A stretch of DNA of 64,000 bases from Sipunculus nudus (GCA_026874595.1 CM049313.1:76066659-76130658), one strand, 5' to 3'. Counted from the first letter of the stretch, positions 10,959 through 25,545 are shown. Program-made: numbers and translations. Notes: generated by a model not told the origin, from the letters alone.

Positions 10959-12998
10959 TTGAAGTACATGTTACTGAAATTGTATTGAATTAAAAAAAAA
11001 ATTGTGCAAAGTGATTTTTCTGGCAGTTAAATTTTTACAGAAGATGAGCTCTTATAAACAGACTTTGAGACTTTAAATTTTCTCTGCTTTTAACACTGTG
11101 ACTCCCTGAGATCAAATGATTCTTTTACTTCATTGAAATATTTTCCTCATAGAAATAAGATCAACATTAGACTTCTGTATTTAACTTAGTAATTAACACT
11201 GTCTAAATTTCTTTGCTTCTTAATATAAGTTACTTTAGTATTGTACTGTTTTGTATGATGAAAATTTGAAAAAAAAGTTTTCTTTGTACATGGCTACATA
11301 CGTCATTTTTATCTTTGTACTACAATGGTCATATTTTTTCCTATATGTTGGTCCTACTATATGAAGTGATAATCAACAACCTTATAATTAATGAGGCTAT
11401 TCTGTTGTGTTGCATGCTTTCACTCCTCAGCTTCATAATTTTGAGAGTTCATCTTTGTTTTAATACTTCTTCTGCATGGATGCTGTGTGATTTTAACCAA
11501 GCAGTGAGATATTTTGACACCTGAAGCAGTTCTGATGTTTTCATACTTGAGAAGTGATTGTTATGCCATAGCAATTACCTCCCAGATACTGTAGTTGGCT
11601 TCATTTTAAAGACGTCAGATTTTTTGCGATTTTTCCGTTTTTATTGTTTTACAAGATTTCCATTTTTGCAGTCTCACAGTCTAGAAACCTATACAGAGTG
11701 ACAAATCATTTAGTTCATCATTGACAAATATTATGAATCTTCTATGAGACTATAAAATTTATATTAGCAGTCTTTGAAACATGAAGGATATGTTATTATT
11801 TATTTTAACCGTTTGCCTTTCATGTTTAATGCATGGATAACATATACCTTACACAAGATGCCAGTGAGGACATGGTATAATGACCCTTCATCGGTCGGGT
11901 GTCTCATTCACAAAGGTTTCATTTTTCGCCTTAATTTCCCTTTCACAAAAAAAACAAAAATTAAAAACCCTCGCAATAAATAATGTACAAGATGGGACCA
12001 AAGGTGCAGCAGACTTCAGTGAAGATTTTCAGTCAAGATGTCCATTAAATGATGTAATTGTTTCTTTGAATCTGAAAAACAAAGTGACCCATCATGCTAT
12101 TCATGGTTCAGTTCCCATTATTTTAAATTTCCTGTCGTTGTGTTTGTGATTGTAAGTTTAGGATGACAGGTGTGAACAACTCAGCCCACAAGCATTGACA
12201 CATGTCATTTTCAATATGATTATATTGACAGCAACAATAATCTGTTTTCTGTCTTTTCATGCCTGAGATGGTAAATTTATCATCATGTGTTGCATGATCA
12301 TTAATTTGATATGTCACTGTCAACACAGAGAAATCTTTGGTTGACTTTCATTGACATCATTGTTTTTTTTTTTCACTCAATTGTCACATTTAAAGCTTTA
12401 GTTAGTACGAAAAAAGCGTTGTAAGATGTCCTTATTTTAAAATACACACAAGGTCTTTTCTGATGTTATATTCATCCCATGGGGCTAAATAACCGACACT
12501 TTGCAGTTTTCAGAAACCATCTAAGCCTTTTAATTATCCTCTTTGGGTATTGGGAGTAAACAAAATTGATGGTGGTAGATTTGGGTGGCTTCTCGTTGAG
12601 GGTTTCAACTTCCTTTATGGTGACATTATGTCTGAACAGTTTTCCTTCTGTCTGGGGGTGTTGCCTGTAAACTTGTAAGTGATATGTTAGAAGATTGGTT
12701 CAGCTGTCAGGGCAGGGAGTCAAATACCTCATAAAGCACCTCCTTCTGTGACTGCCAGTTACTTGTGCCGCTATTGCCTTATTTTACCCGACTAGGTACT
12801 TGGAGGAAACATCAGAAACATCAAAGGAAAATTCATCAAGGGGATACCAGTCAAGTGGCAGTGAAAAGTACATTGTGCTGTTCTGAAACTGCACTTTTAA
12901 CACTTTTCTGATTGCTTCAGTAGCTGATTTTCCTTCATTTGCTCCTTACAAATCAGACAAAGTCACACTTTTTATGGTTGTGCAGTAACTCTGTATCC
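10959..12998. other. unassigned AT-rich sequence
   Basis: No repeat family of this window and no convincing gene. The longest frame (89 codons at 11880) has no recognisable features. Confidence 0.4.
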
Positions 12999-15358
12999 TT
13001 TTTAGTGAACCTGTGAGCTTATGCGGTAGTGTGGCATCATCTGCATGTTAACCCATACTACCATAAATTCTGCAGGAGCCAGCATCACCAAATTTTATGC
13101 AAAAAATGAGACATCTAAGTAACTCTATAGAATTTTCCCCAATTTGTTTGCTATCTGCATTTACTTAGATTTTATCAAGAAAAAGCAAGAAAAACTTTAA
13201 AAATTGTCTTCTCAGAAATTGTTGAGTCAAATGTTCAGTATTTCACCGAAATAATCCCTGGATCAATCTCTCTCAAGTGTGTTCGAATGGTTCTAGTTTG
13301 GCGAATTTTAGCTGAGTCACACTAAGCTGAACTTAGTTATTTTGCATTTTGCAAAAAAGGTATACTAAAATTACAATATTAGAAACAGCTGGAGCTATCA
13401 TCACCAAATTTTATGCAATGTTGGTAACATGAGTTATTTGACATTGAGGTATTGGTGGCTCACCTTCATCTACCTTTTTTGTACAGGGGTCATTGGTCAT
13501 CAGTACATTAACCATAATTTCTCAGGAAAAGCAGGTGCTAGCATCCCCAAATATTATGAAAAAATTTGTCCCATATAAAATGTTGTGGGATTGAACATTT
13601 TGTGTTTCCACCTGCATCAACTTACATTTTACCAGGAAAAAGCTTGAAAACCCTTTGAAAATCTTCTTCTCCAAAATCATTCCAACAGATTGGGCAATAT
13701 TTCACAGAAATGATCCCAAAGACAAGTTTTCTCAAGTTTGTTCAAATGGTTTAAGTTTAATAAATTTTGGGCGAGTAAAAGGAATTTGAACTTAGTCATT
13801 TGGCCGAGTAAGCTTTACTAACATAATAATCTCAGAAACAACAGGAGCCAGCATCAAGTTTTCATGCAAATGTTGGTCACATTACTTATATTTGAAATTG
13901 AGGTTTTTGTTGCGCCACCTACATTGACCTTTTTCTACAGGCAAAACGTCGTAATTTTAGCTTCTTTCAGCTTGAAAATATTTTATGATAAAACTCTCAA
14001 GCTGAATGGTTTAATTTTTCACAAGAATTATCCTAGGGTAGGGTTCTTTCAATTGTATCAGAATAGATTTGGTTCATTGATATGTTGGTCTAAAGGGCAT
14101 TAGTAAGCCTATTTCAAACCAAGGGCTGCAATAGTCTTCTTCTGCAAAACTGTTTTAACTATGTATTATTCATAGGTGGCCTTTGTTCAGATTTACTTAA
14201 ATGATTCTTTGCATAGTTATTGCATCTTTAATAATGAAAGGACTGTGAGATACTTCAGTAAACAAAGTTAGTAGATTTATTGTGTTAACAAACTGAACTC
14301 TTTGATTATATAAGCAGAGCTGTAAAGGCAACAAATATTGGTCTACATCCAGCTTATGTATAATGTTAATCTATGAATAAAATATATCTGTATTCTGATT
14401 TTGCTTTCGATAGCATCTGTTATTATTCAATACTATATGATAAAAATCTCATGAATATATCAGCTTGAAAAATTAATTGTAGCCACAGTCTTTCAGTATG
14501 TGTAAACAGATTTACCAACAGGCCAGCATTGTATCTGTATCTATAAATAGCTTTGCAGACTGCCTACTATTTCAGATTTTGCAACAGGCCAAGTTTCAGT
14601 CTATCTATTTATAGCCTTGGCACACTGCCAGATGTATCAGATTAGGCAATTGGTCTAGAGTCCAGACAGTACAGCCTATTGCAGGTATAGAGTTCACTCA
14701 GTGCAGTAGCTGCAGCTGGTAATTTGTTCTGGTTCACCTTTGGAAAATTTCTTCCTCAGCTGTGCTTGGTCAGCCAAGTGCACCTGACTCAAGGGAAGTT
14801 TGATGTATTGGCCTAAATTTTTTACTTGTCCATACATCTGTGATTGCTTTCACGGATGACTGGTGTCGCCACCTCCAGTGATTTTTGCATAATTTATGTC
14901 CCTGCTTATTTCTCAGGAAGGATTTGTTATATCATCTTGAAATTGGGCATTTTTAAATATCTCACATAGCTTGTCACATACAAGACTTGTGGGGCCACTT
15001 ACAATTGTTTTGGGCTCATATCTCTGCACATAGCTCAAGAGTGGTTTGAAGTATCTGCCTGAAATTTTACTTTTCTATACATATTTGATGACTTTCTCCT
15101 ACACAAGACCAGTGGCGCCAACTACAATCATCTTATGTTGAGTACTTCTATTCCAGTATTGCAGGAGTGATGTTTGTGTAATTGGTGTTTGCACTTCAAT
15201 TTAAAATGATCAGTTATTGCATTGTACATGTGCATGTCACATTTTCTTGAAAAGTTATCAAGTACTTTTCAAATAATGGTCAAGCATGTTATCATGGAAG
15301 CATTATACCTGATGTATATCCCATTGCCCAGGTTTGCATAAGGCCTGAAGGCCTTTTT
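12999..15358 (+). mobile_element. fam3 element, old full-length copy
   Basis: It starts TTTTTAGTGAACCTGTGAGC and ends CCAGGTTTGCATAAGGCC, tga, AGGCCTT at about 15354. The first 1.1 kb matches bases 1-560. The later part (about 14720-15150) is decayed fam1-like core with tggcgcca and cgccacct remnants. The stretch at about 14110-14700 has no match here. Divergence suggests this is the oldest fam3 copy. Confidence 0.65.
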
Positions 15359-18300
15359 TTGCCTTTTCTTGTTTTTTAAAATCACAGTGTCAGTGACCTA
15401 TAGGCCCCGGGCTTGTATTTTAAAGTTTAGACCTCAATTTTATGCTTTAAGATAGCAGCTAGGGTTTAAATGTTTAATCAGTTCCACTTAATTAGAACCC
15501 AGTTATATTTCATATATCCTGTGCACAATATTTTCAGCTTTATTGAAAATTTACTAATTGATATTTATATTTCTGAGAATTAGTGTATAGCTTTTGCTAA
15601 TATTTGGAATAAAGAAGTGACTGAAATTGGTCTTAAAACAGTCTACATTGTTTCTTCAGTTCACTTTAAACATCATGATGATGTATGTACTATAACAGAT
15701 GTGTATTCCTGTGTCCATTGTATGTATCTTTTATAATCACAGCAAGTTTAATCATAAAACTAAAAGGGAGTTGTGTTAGATATCTTTTTGTCACTTCTTT
15801 GGTGATATCAATCAGTGGATCATTTACATGATATAGTTTTAAAAAGTCATGATAAAAACATTTATATTAATATATTCTTTATGCCATTGTATATATTAAT
15901 CAGACTAAAGAAATGTTGAAAAAGAATCGCTTTCTGGATAGAATTCCAAGTAACTCAAACCGTAAAACATTCTCTGGAAGTCGGAATCGGCTTACTCCAA
16001 TACTAAGAGGAAGCACTTAACCATTTCAAGCTGTCTCTTTCATAATCATTTTAGACGGGATAATCTTCTAGAAATAAAAGAATGATTGTATTGGTTGATT
16101 TCCAGAAAACAGTATTAAATTTTATAGGAATGATGTTTCACATTAAAGCTTTGTACTCATATATTAGTCAAATAAACATATTGTGAGATATAGCCCAACT
16201 CCAGTTTAAGTGTATAGCTATACATAACATGAGTTTAACCTGACAGCCATGTAAACAGATGGCAAAATGGCAGTATGTAAATGTATTCCAATGTATCACA
16301 CTATCAGACAGAGGAGTTTTGACTCAGGGTCACATCCTTGGTTGCAATGCAGATCATAAATACATTAAGAAAAATATCAATAGAAGGTCCACCTGGTCTG
16401 GCTGGCTGTATATAGCATAAATTTATGGATGTTGCTCTGAAAGGCAAAGTACTTTATAAATGAAAACCACAAAATCTTTCTTCTGTATAGTAAAAAAAAC
16501 ACACATGTCCCTTCTTCATTTGTTGGATGTTGTAAACAACTTTACCACTGGCTCCAACCTTGCAGATGACACTCAAATGTCTCCTGATGTGCTATCCTGA
16601 TGTTATCTAGATGTCGTTCTGATGTCACCTGAATGTGTCCCTATGCCACCTCAAGTCTGAAAAGTTTTTAAAAATGTTAAAAATATGTTCTGATGATTTT
16701 ACTGCTGTTCTCCACTTCCCAGTGTCCTCCTGACGTCTCCCCAGTGTTTTCCTAATATTATGTTGATGTCATATGGGGACACTTGCTGTTAATACATGAC
16801 TCGCTGAGTCAGTATTTAAGCCTAACTTGAGTCGTAATACAAGCCATAATGGGTAATGTACTGCAAAGGCCATCCATCTTGTTTGCATTGTTACATGATA
16901 CATAGCCAATAATCTTACCAGAAGGCTACAAATGGAGATTTACTGGTAACACCAAAGAATACATATGAACTCACAAACCAAAGTGTAAATCCATCTATAA
17001 CATGGTAGGTGTTGTTAAAAATATACTAAAAAGCCAAGAGTTTATGTCAATTGACAGCATCCTTTCAGGCCATGAGGCGTGGTGAAAAATGACAAAATAT
17101 TTGTATCCCCATGGAGCATTAGAGTGTGGTCTCAATGCAAGATGTAAAGGCACTCTGATGCTGGTCTAATGTCATAAGGCAGAAATGGGGCTAATGGGGA
17201 CACATCATGGAGGAAACTCCCTATGTGTGAGCTGTTTCTAACTAATGTTAAACCTTATGGCCAGATTCCTTTCTCTTAATTGTAATATAATTAACCAAGA
17301 GTCATCAGACATGTAATTTACCTAATAGAGTATTATGGCACCTTTTGATAATTAAAAAAATTGGGAAGAGTGACAGGCAGGATTAGACATTCGCCCACTC
17401 AAAGGAATTATCAGATTTCCAATCTTCTGGAGTCCGATTATAAGCTTTTTAACTTTCTGTTGATCAAGGGGCATTTAAGTCTTGATTATCTAGAAATGCT
17501 GTTAACTGATAAATTAACTTGTTTCTTGTATTTGACACTGTGTGCCCCTGTTTGCCTGATTAGCAGTTGGGCAGTAATTGTGGAGCACTGTAAAATTTAT
17601 TTTTAGTGCAAAGAACAACAGCTGGCTCAGTATGTTGATAAGTCCAAGTTGATTCTTAGGATTAACAGTGGCAATGACATTAACCTGAGTCTGTAAGATT
17701 ATGGATGGATGTGACAGGAACTGATTTAATCTGCATACTGATCACACAGGTTTAAGATAATTCTTATTCTGTGTCTTACTGGAAAATTTGTAGTGAATTA
17801 TGAAAAATTCAAATCTTAAAAGAATGGAAATCAATATGTTAAGTGTAAATTATATGCATTTATCATATGAATTAATCTTATGGTCTTTTTGTTTGCTTCA
17901 GCAAAAGTATGCAATATATATGTTCTATAATGGCTCAACTTCTGGACACAATGCTATCAGGGGTAGTTCATTAAATACATCTTACCTTCTTGCTTTATCA
18001 ATAATCAATCACCCAATAGGGGCTGATATTCAATAAAAATATATTCTGTTAGCCAGCCTTCTAGAGACAAGATGATCATTATTTTGTCTACATGTCAGAT
18101 TTGTTCTTTACTGGCCGGGTATTTGTTTCTAAAATAAGTGCTGGCAGTGTTGGTGGACTACAACCCATTATCAAATTTATGTGTTAACTTTCACTTGTGG
18201 CCTTAATTTTGATACTAAACTTGAAATTAAATATTAAATATTATGTAATGTTTCACACCTTAGATGACCAGAAAGCTTAATTGCTAATACATCATGTCTA

Positions 18301-20488
18301 CTGGTCTACTAGCAAAGCCAGAAATAGAAAAATCAAAACATATATAAATATTGCTTTAAGACAACTCTGGTCAGTCTAAATTTTAAAATCCCAAAATATC
18401 TAGTGTGAAAAAAAATTTCATTTATGGTATTTGAGAATTGTCCCATTCAGTTCTGAGATACCTGTTTATTCTGTCAGGGTCATGACAACCAGGCATTGTG
18501 ATGCCCTCCCACTCAGTCCTGTCACAGATTCTGACACTCTAACCAGATTTAGCCTGAAGGGCTTAGTCATTTGACAAATTCATTAATAGGGGCTTCATGG
18601 TTGATATTATATCATATTGTGGCTTTACAGTCATTCATGAGCACAGAATGTGCCCCAAGTGACTGACGCTGTGTCCCTCATGTCTGTATCAAGTAGCCAG
18701 ATGATATGGATAAATCAGAAGGTATCCAAATGTTATATATGAAAATTCCCATCTCAGCTACTAGTAGCCAAGTTCCTAACTCAACTGGATTCCTATGTAC
18801 ACTTTAACGTATATGCATGCATTAATGATATACCATCAGTATTCAATCACAGTTAGTAAATATCAAAATTTGTTTCCAGGATGACTTTCACACTTTGATG
18901 GATCATTTAAAAAACAGTATTTTAAAATTCTGTAACAAATTTGAATTAATTATCACTGTTATGTATTTCTTATGTGTTAAAGTAATTTATAGAAAAAGGA
19001 CTTACCATGGAAATAAAGAATAAACAAAAAACAGGGTATTCATCTTATCGATTTGTTTTTCTCATAGTGATCAAAGGCAGGTGTGTAACAAATTGATAAC
19101 ATTACACTCATGGTTAGTTTTTATTATTATTCAGCAGACAGGGTCAGGCGACTGTATGGAACCTTGTCAGGCATGTTTCAACAGTAAAAACACTATAATA
19201 GGTGCAGGGCAAAGTTCTCATTTCATGAATATCAGCTGGTCCTAACTAGTGATATAGCTATTCAAGTCACATGTGCCTGCAGAGGAAAAAGGTCAATTTC
19301 CATGATGAGACAGATGACTGGAGCCATGAGATATTATCATAAAGCTACCGATGCCTGGCGTGTTAATGGCCTCCACAAATACAGAAGCAGCACTCGCGTG
19401 TTTGTGCATTGACTGTAATAATGCATGATGCTGTTTATCTGTCTCGTCTTTATGAATAAACCCTCCATCTGCCCTCTTCACTTTATAATTATTGGCCTTA
19501 TTTGATCCTCATTTGGTGATAAGACTGTACTGTATTTGCAGGCTGCTTACAAAATCCATGGTACAGGTGACACATCTTATTAAGTGTCCAAAAACAATAT
19601 GCTACAGAACATGTATAAGTTATTTAGACAAAATGTATTATTACAGAGCATGCAGTAGAGATATCCGTTTTTCCTGAGATTTGGTCTGGACAAATCGCCA
19701 ATTTGTCCAGATGGGGATCTTTGCCTTGACATATACATTTTTGTATGCACACAGAGCTGTGAATATGTATGCACACAAAGTGTGACTCTGGCAGTCATAT
19801 TAAAGTTACACTGTATATATGATGTGTTTTTCTTCCTGTGCTCTCATGTTTTCAGTTGGTTGGTTAGTTCTTTAAAGAAAATAATCTTATTATTCAATAT
19901 CAGTAAAAATTCTCAGAAAAGGCACAGTCAGCATAAGAAAGTTATACAATTTCAGTAGTGATGGTACATGCTTGGAAGAAGGTTATAAATATATATCATT
20001 GAAGGTTTTATACTCTGATCAGTCTTATAAGACATATGCTTTGCTTGCTTGTCATATTGGCCTGCATACTCTTGACGTTGAAGCTTAATTTCCTAAGCTC
20101 CCCTGGCATTGTGCACATGCCCAGGTCATGTAAAAGTTCCAGAAAATGGTTTCACTGGTAGGGCTTTCAAAAGTCGACTCATACTTGCCCAGTTTGGAAA
20201 ATTGGCCAAACATAAATCTTTACCTTAAGCACAGACTCTCAACTATTCTTCAGTTACACATTGTCTTTCTTGGATTAAGGAAATCACATTTATTAATACC
20301 CCTTTATGCTAAATTACTTGAATGTTTATCTTTAAAAATTCCAAAGAGAAATATTATTAACAAACAAACATTTTGAGATGGTAGTTGTCAAACATGCATT
20401 AAAACCTGCAATACAATCATGTGTTAATGAATGTGATCCTTGATATTTGTAACAAAAATTCATGTATACCAAGTAAAAGACTAAAAGC
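15359..20488. other. long AT-rich stretch, no gene seen
   Basis: Five kilobases with no recognisable gene, RNA or repeat family. A run of imperfect ctgatgt phrases of roughly 13-16 bp lies at about 16570-16640. Frames of 60-81 codons (for example 17361 and 17800) lack protein features and good splice contexts. Confidence 0.4.
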
Positions 20489-20552
20489 TACAGTGAAACC
20501 CTGCCTTGCAACCACCCTCGAGGTGGTCATGATTAGGGGGTTCTACTGTGTA
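20489..20552. mobile_element. minimal mariner-like MITE
   Basis: TA followed by CAGTGAAACCC at the left and GGGGTTCTACTG near TA at the right give inverted ends with two mismatches. An inner palindrome, ACCACCCTCGAGGTGGT, fills the centre. The ends resemble those of the 37699 element. Confidence 0.5.
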
Positions 20553-21149
20553 AGTTAACTGGACAAGTACTTTAATAAAGATAATGTCAAGCCCAACACT
20601 CCCATTTAAACACACATAAATGGTCTAGTTGAATTGTTATTCCATAAACAACAACATACTCTGCCCTGTTTCGTCCTATATCTGGTGTTTCTCTCACAAA
20701 GGATTTAAATTAGACGGAGAATCCAATGAACCACCTGGTTCTAGAATTAACCATCACCAACAGGTGACACAGTGCGTCATGGGTTTTAATCAGGCCATAC
20801 TGAACTGGCAGCTCCTTGTATTGTTATTGATATTCTGTTTACCATGGACAGAAACACACTTACTTCGTCAAAGTCAATAAATAATGAACATGTTTTCAGT
20901 TTGTAGAACTGTTTACAGGGTATGCTACCAATAAATTAGGTTGAAATATGATCTCATTAAAACAGGGCTTCAGAGATTTATCATTTACACTGGAATTTCT
21001 ATATATAGAAGAGACAGAATATTGAATGTGTAAAGCATACTTATAAAAAAGGTATATTTAGACGATATGAAAATTTCTCATAATTTGATAATGAGGAGTT
21101 TTGGAAACTTGTTTCAGTTATATGGTTTATGATTATTGATTGTGTTGTG
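20553..21149. other. unassigned sequence
   Basis: No gene or repeat was recognised. An 83-codon frame at 20629 has no identifiable features. Confidence 0.35.
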
Positions 21150-22750
21150 TTTTAGCTCATCTGACTGTAAGTCATAAGTCATATGAGCTATAGCAATGGT
21201 CCTCTGTCTGTTGTCTGTTTGTCTGTCTGGCCATCAGGGTATCCATCCATTAACAGGGCACATTTTGAAACCATTAGACATACAAATCCAAAATTTGGCA
21301 TACAGTTAGATGTCCCCAGAATCTCCTAACATACCAAATATTTGGGCACTAGGACTTTGTTCCTTTGAGATATTAAGGAAGAAACCTGATTTGTCCATTA
21401 AATACCCATTGTTACACTTTAAGGCTGCTTAATATCAATACCACAGCATCTATTTTTGATCATATTTGACATAAATACTCCTCTTTATATTTCCTATGTT
21501 CACTACAGAAATTATGTCAGTGTTGTGTAATTCCTTGAAGTTATGGGCCCAAATATGATACACTTTGTACAAAACCAGAAAAGATATTTAATTGTTGTAG
21601 CTAGTGACTTTTTTTTCATGGGTTATAACTTTATTTGATCAAGATTCAATTGTATACCCAAAATGAGGTCTGAATTTTACAATTCTTTTAGTTATTAGCA
21701 TAAATATAAAATCAGTACCTTAAATTTTGCCCAACTTTGGTCATGGCATGTTTATTTCCTGTAAATACTGTGGATTTAATTTTCAAAGCATGTACACACA
21801 AGGCTTTAATCTGTTAAATCTGAAATTTGAGAGAAAAGTTCCAAAATTAGGCTAGTTATTGAATTTTTGGAGGCTTTTATTGTATTGCTGGAACGAGGAC
21901 TTGTAACTAAATATTCAGGAAGGAAGGCCCTTGAAAAATCTATTTAAGATGATAAAAATCAAGCAAGCCTAGGATTTATAGGATTATATAAGGATTCTGA
22001 TATGGGCTGGCCCAGTTTAAAATCAGTCCACCACAGGATTGTATTATTGATTGGCCGAGATCAAAATTCTAATCTGGGCTGGCCCAGTTTAAAATCAGTC
22101 CACCACAGGATTGTATTATTGATTGGCCGAGATCAAAATTCTAATCTGGGCTGGCCCAGTTTAAAATCAGTCCACCACAGGATTGTATTATTGATTGGCC
22201 GAGATCAAAATTCTAATCTGGGCTGGCCCAGTTTAAAATCAGTCCACCACAGGATGGTATTATTGATTGGCCGAGATCAAAATTCTAATCTGGGCTGGCC
22301 CAGTTTAAAATCAGTCCACCACAGGATTGTATTATTGATTGGCCGAGATCAAAATTCTAATCTGGGCTGGCCCTGTTTAAAATCAGTCCACCACAGGATT
22401 GTATAATTGATTGGCAGAGATCAAAATTCTAATCTGGGCTGGCCCAGTTTAAAAATATTCCAGATCAGATTTGAATCCTGAAGTCTTAACTACAGGATTG
22501 TAATCTGAACCGGCTCAGATCAACTTTTTAATTTGGATTCGCCCAGTTTAAAACTGGTCTGGGCATGCAAGGTTTAAATTTTGATCTTGGACAGTCAAGA
22601 TCAAAATTTTAATCTGGGCTAGGCCAGTTTTTAATTGGACCAAATTCTAATCTGGGCCTTGACATAAATAATAAAAAAAATAAGTATATTTTGCATTTGC
22701 TAGAATTTTCCTAAATTCAGCTGAGTGATGTGACCCATGGGTCCCTTGTT
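21150..22750 (+). mobile_element. fam2 element carrying a 72-bp array
   Basis: It starts TTTTAGCTCATCTGACTGTAAG and ends TTCAGCTGAGTGATGTGA, CCCATGGG, TCCCTTGTT at 22750. The first 700 bp matches the 4254 copy. The 3' half is replaced by a tandem array and its decayed flank. It is non-coding. Confidence 0.8.
22001..22450 (+). repeat. 72-bp tandem array, about 6 copies
   Basis: The unit begins GGGCTGGCCCAG and contains tcagtccaccacagg and gattggccgagatc. It repeats every 72 bp with very few substitutions. Decayed copies continue to about 22657. Because 72 is a multiple of three and the unit lacks a stop in one frame, a false 134-codon frame of 24-residue repeats appears. Confidence 0.95.
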
Positions 22751-23906
22751 CATGTGTATATGTTTGGAAAGAAATCTTATTTTATCCATGTTGAATCATA
22801 TTGAAGGTAGCTTTTTGTATCATGTGGGATTTGGTGTACTACCTTCACCTGTGTATATTTCAGCATAATTCCTGTAGAACAAAATTGTAATGGTAAATTT
22901 TAGCCAGCTCATGGGACCCTGCAGAGTGTAATTAAACATATTTGAGATGTATCAGCCCAGACCACACCAACTCAAACACTTCCTGGCCTCCTGAATCATA
23001 CATGTCCAACTTACCATCACTGACACCTCTCACTGCCGAGTCACCGCCTGATCTTAACTTAAACATGTCTTCACTCGTCCTTGCCAAGAACCAGAGGTTT
23101 ATACCTGTCACATGTATCCTGGTCCCGAGTGTCACACATTAAATAGTAAACTGGCTCTGCTTGACCTTACTTGGATGAAATCCTACCTCTGAGCAATGAT
23201 GGAAAAATACATGATTTTATGTAAAAAAAAAGGCTGCTTGATTTTAAATATGACCCTGCAGATGATCATATATGTAACTGTGTTTTTCAGAAATATTTAA
23301 TATAATTATGAATTCTTATGTGATTGTCCTTTGTGCAGGCCTTGCTTAATTGATGGGCTTGGTACACCACCAAACTATTTTCAGCTTTACACAAGGGCAA
23401 TTTCTAATGCTGAAGGTTTATGATGCATCCCCAGCCTTGACAGCCACTTACACATACTTGTTTGGCTGCAGTACATTCTGCGTTCTGTCATTAATCCAAC
23501 TAGGATGGTATATTTTGCTGATCACTGTACAGTAAAATATATAAAACTCACCTAGGATGATTTACTTGGCTCACTTAATCCCACTGAATTTCAGTCTCAT
23601 ACACTAAAATGTTTGTTCATCCCAAAAATTCCTTAAATTTAATTTGGCTGGAGTATTTTAGCTGTGGCGAAATGCCATATGCTGACATTTCCCTGGGCAA
23701 TGCTTGGTACCTCTGCTCATGTTTTATCAAAATTCTAATATTTTGTAGTTTCACAGGAAATATGCATTGTAAGGTCACTATAAAAAAGTATAAATATATG
23801 TTTCAGCATGTGCATAACAAAACATGACTGTAAGAAGTTCACATAATGATCTTACAGTCTGAGGTTTACATTAGAATTTGGTGAAGTTGTAACATTCTGA
23901 AGTGTT
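22751..23906. other. unassigned sequence
   Basis: No repeat match and no gene. The overlapping 66-67-codon frames on both strands at about 22932-23142 are chance openings. Confidence 0.35.
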
Positions 23907-23908
23907 AA

Positions 23909-24058
23909 TTAGTCCCCTGCCATAAGGAGGGGGACTACTAAAATGGTCTGCGTCTATCCGTCTGTCCTTCCATCTGTCAATCCTGTCCCATCACTGATGC
24001 CACACTTTCCTAATTAAAACATAGAGCAGAGGACTATTTGTGCCTCTAGGCCCTTGTT
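23909..24058 (+). mobile_element. fam4, minimal 150-bp element
   Basis: The 5' end TTAGTCCCCTGC folds on GGGGGACTA. A GTCTATCCGTCTGTCC microsatellite-like stretch follows. The 3' end has GCAGAGGACTA, the hairpin GCCTctAGGC and CCTTGTT at 24058. TAGTCCCCTGC and GCAGAGGACTA are inverse repeats with one mismatch. It is the smallest element here with the complete end plan. Confidence 0.65.
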
Positions 24059-25224
24059 AAGGATGTGACCTATTGTCCAATTCTTTTTACCACTTTGGTT
24101 TTAAAGAGATAGCAATCCATCCTTATTACAAATTGTAGGAATTTTTTCACCTCAAGATGAACAAAAGATATTCAAACAAGTGGTCATATTTATCTTGTAC
24201 ATACAATTCAAAGCAGAATATCCCATTTTATGTAGCCAGCCATCAGAAAAAGTGGCCTGAGGTAAGTACACATAATGTTAGCTTCAGTCCCAGACCTCAT
24301 TAAATGTAGATGACTGTGAGCTTGTGACTTGATACAGTGGTGTGCTGTATACATTGACAAGGGAGCTTCTCCTGGGCTGTGCCGTGGGCTTTTGGAGCAA
24401 GGAGCGCTCACCTGTTATACAGATAATGTTAGATTATCTATCATGATGCTGTATACAAGCTGGATAATGGGCACTCCCTCCGCTACTCTCAGATTCAACT
24501 CAATCATCATGGTTTATAACAAAGCAGAAATTTTGGAACACTGGAAGTTGATGTTTCTGGCACAACAGTATTTTCCCTCATAAGGCCCCGGTAAAAAATA
24601 TCATAATTAATTCCTGGAAAATGTATATGCACAGTCTTTTTTGTTTGTATAAATTTGAATGAAAAGTTGACAAGAATTTAGGGGGCCTAACACTGGAGAG
24701 AACTTCAGAAGAACATCTGAAGTAAGGGACCTTGAGAGTGAAGCCAGTGTTAAAAATATAACAAATTACATAGCCATGCTTACCTGTGGATCCTAGGGTA
24801 CAGTGATTTCACTTTTCTGATAGTGATGAGTTCTGATTCAGTCACACAAGTCGCATGCTCATGTTTTTCACCCTTTCATTTGATTTGATTGCTTGCTTTG
24901 AACTTGAAGTCTGAAGAAAGCCCATATATAGGTTCAGACAGTGATCTGTTGTCATACACTGATGACTCACGTCAAGTTGATAATGTTATAGTACACTTAG
25001 AGCTGTGTACCAAATCATAATCCCATATATTAATGATTTATCATAACCAGAATTACACATACCTCTGTTAAGGTAAGACAAAGGTAAAACAGTACAGGGT
25101 TTATAGTCTGATATCAATCAAGATATATGGTCTTTTGGGCCAGTTCATTGTGGTAACTTTTCTCAGCCCCTCAAGCAGCATATCTGTAACCCAGGCAGCC
25201 AGTATATGCACTAGAAGGTTATTT
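24059..25224. other. unassigned sequence with isolated donor-like sites
   Basis: No gene was recognised. Good donor consensus occurs on plus at 24247 (CTGAG|gtaagt) and on minus near 24782 (CACAG|gtaagc), with no convincing exon attached. Confidence 0.3.
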
Positions 25225-25397
25225 GTTCTCCATTTTCCTGCCACCCATGACCAGTATCCATTTAACCCCTGGGTGGAGAGGGGACACCCTCTGGTAAAGA
25301 CTTTGGCCAGGAGTCTTATCCAGGAAGGTAGACAAGGATGCAAACCCACAACTTTGTGTGTCCAGCACCCTAACCATTATGGTACCACATTCCACCT
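25225..25397 (-). mobile_element. tRNA-derived SINE-like copy
   Basis: Read on the minus strand it starts near 25397 with an A-box-like ATGGTTAGGGTGCTGG and a B-box-like GGTTTGCATCC about 30 bp later. A body containing a ggtgtcccctctccaccc phrase follows. The two spaced RNA polymerase III boxes are the evidence. Both are degenerate, and the tail is not defined. Confidence 0.5.
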
Positions 25398-25545
25398 TGC
25401 TAGTCCCACTGTTTAAGTCCACATCTACACCAACATTTAATGTAATCTTCCATGGCCCAATGTTGTCCCCATCCTGCAACCTGACCACAACCTATAAAGT
25501 TTTTTTTTGGAATCAGTTTCTGAATTTGTTTTATTCTCTCCACAG

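Noticed and set aside
22002-22406. 134-codon frame of 24-residue repeats
   Set aside because: It exists only because a 72-bp DNA tandem repeat is divisible by three; the array lies in a non-coding element.
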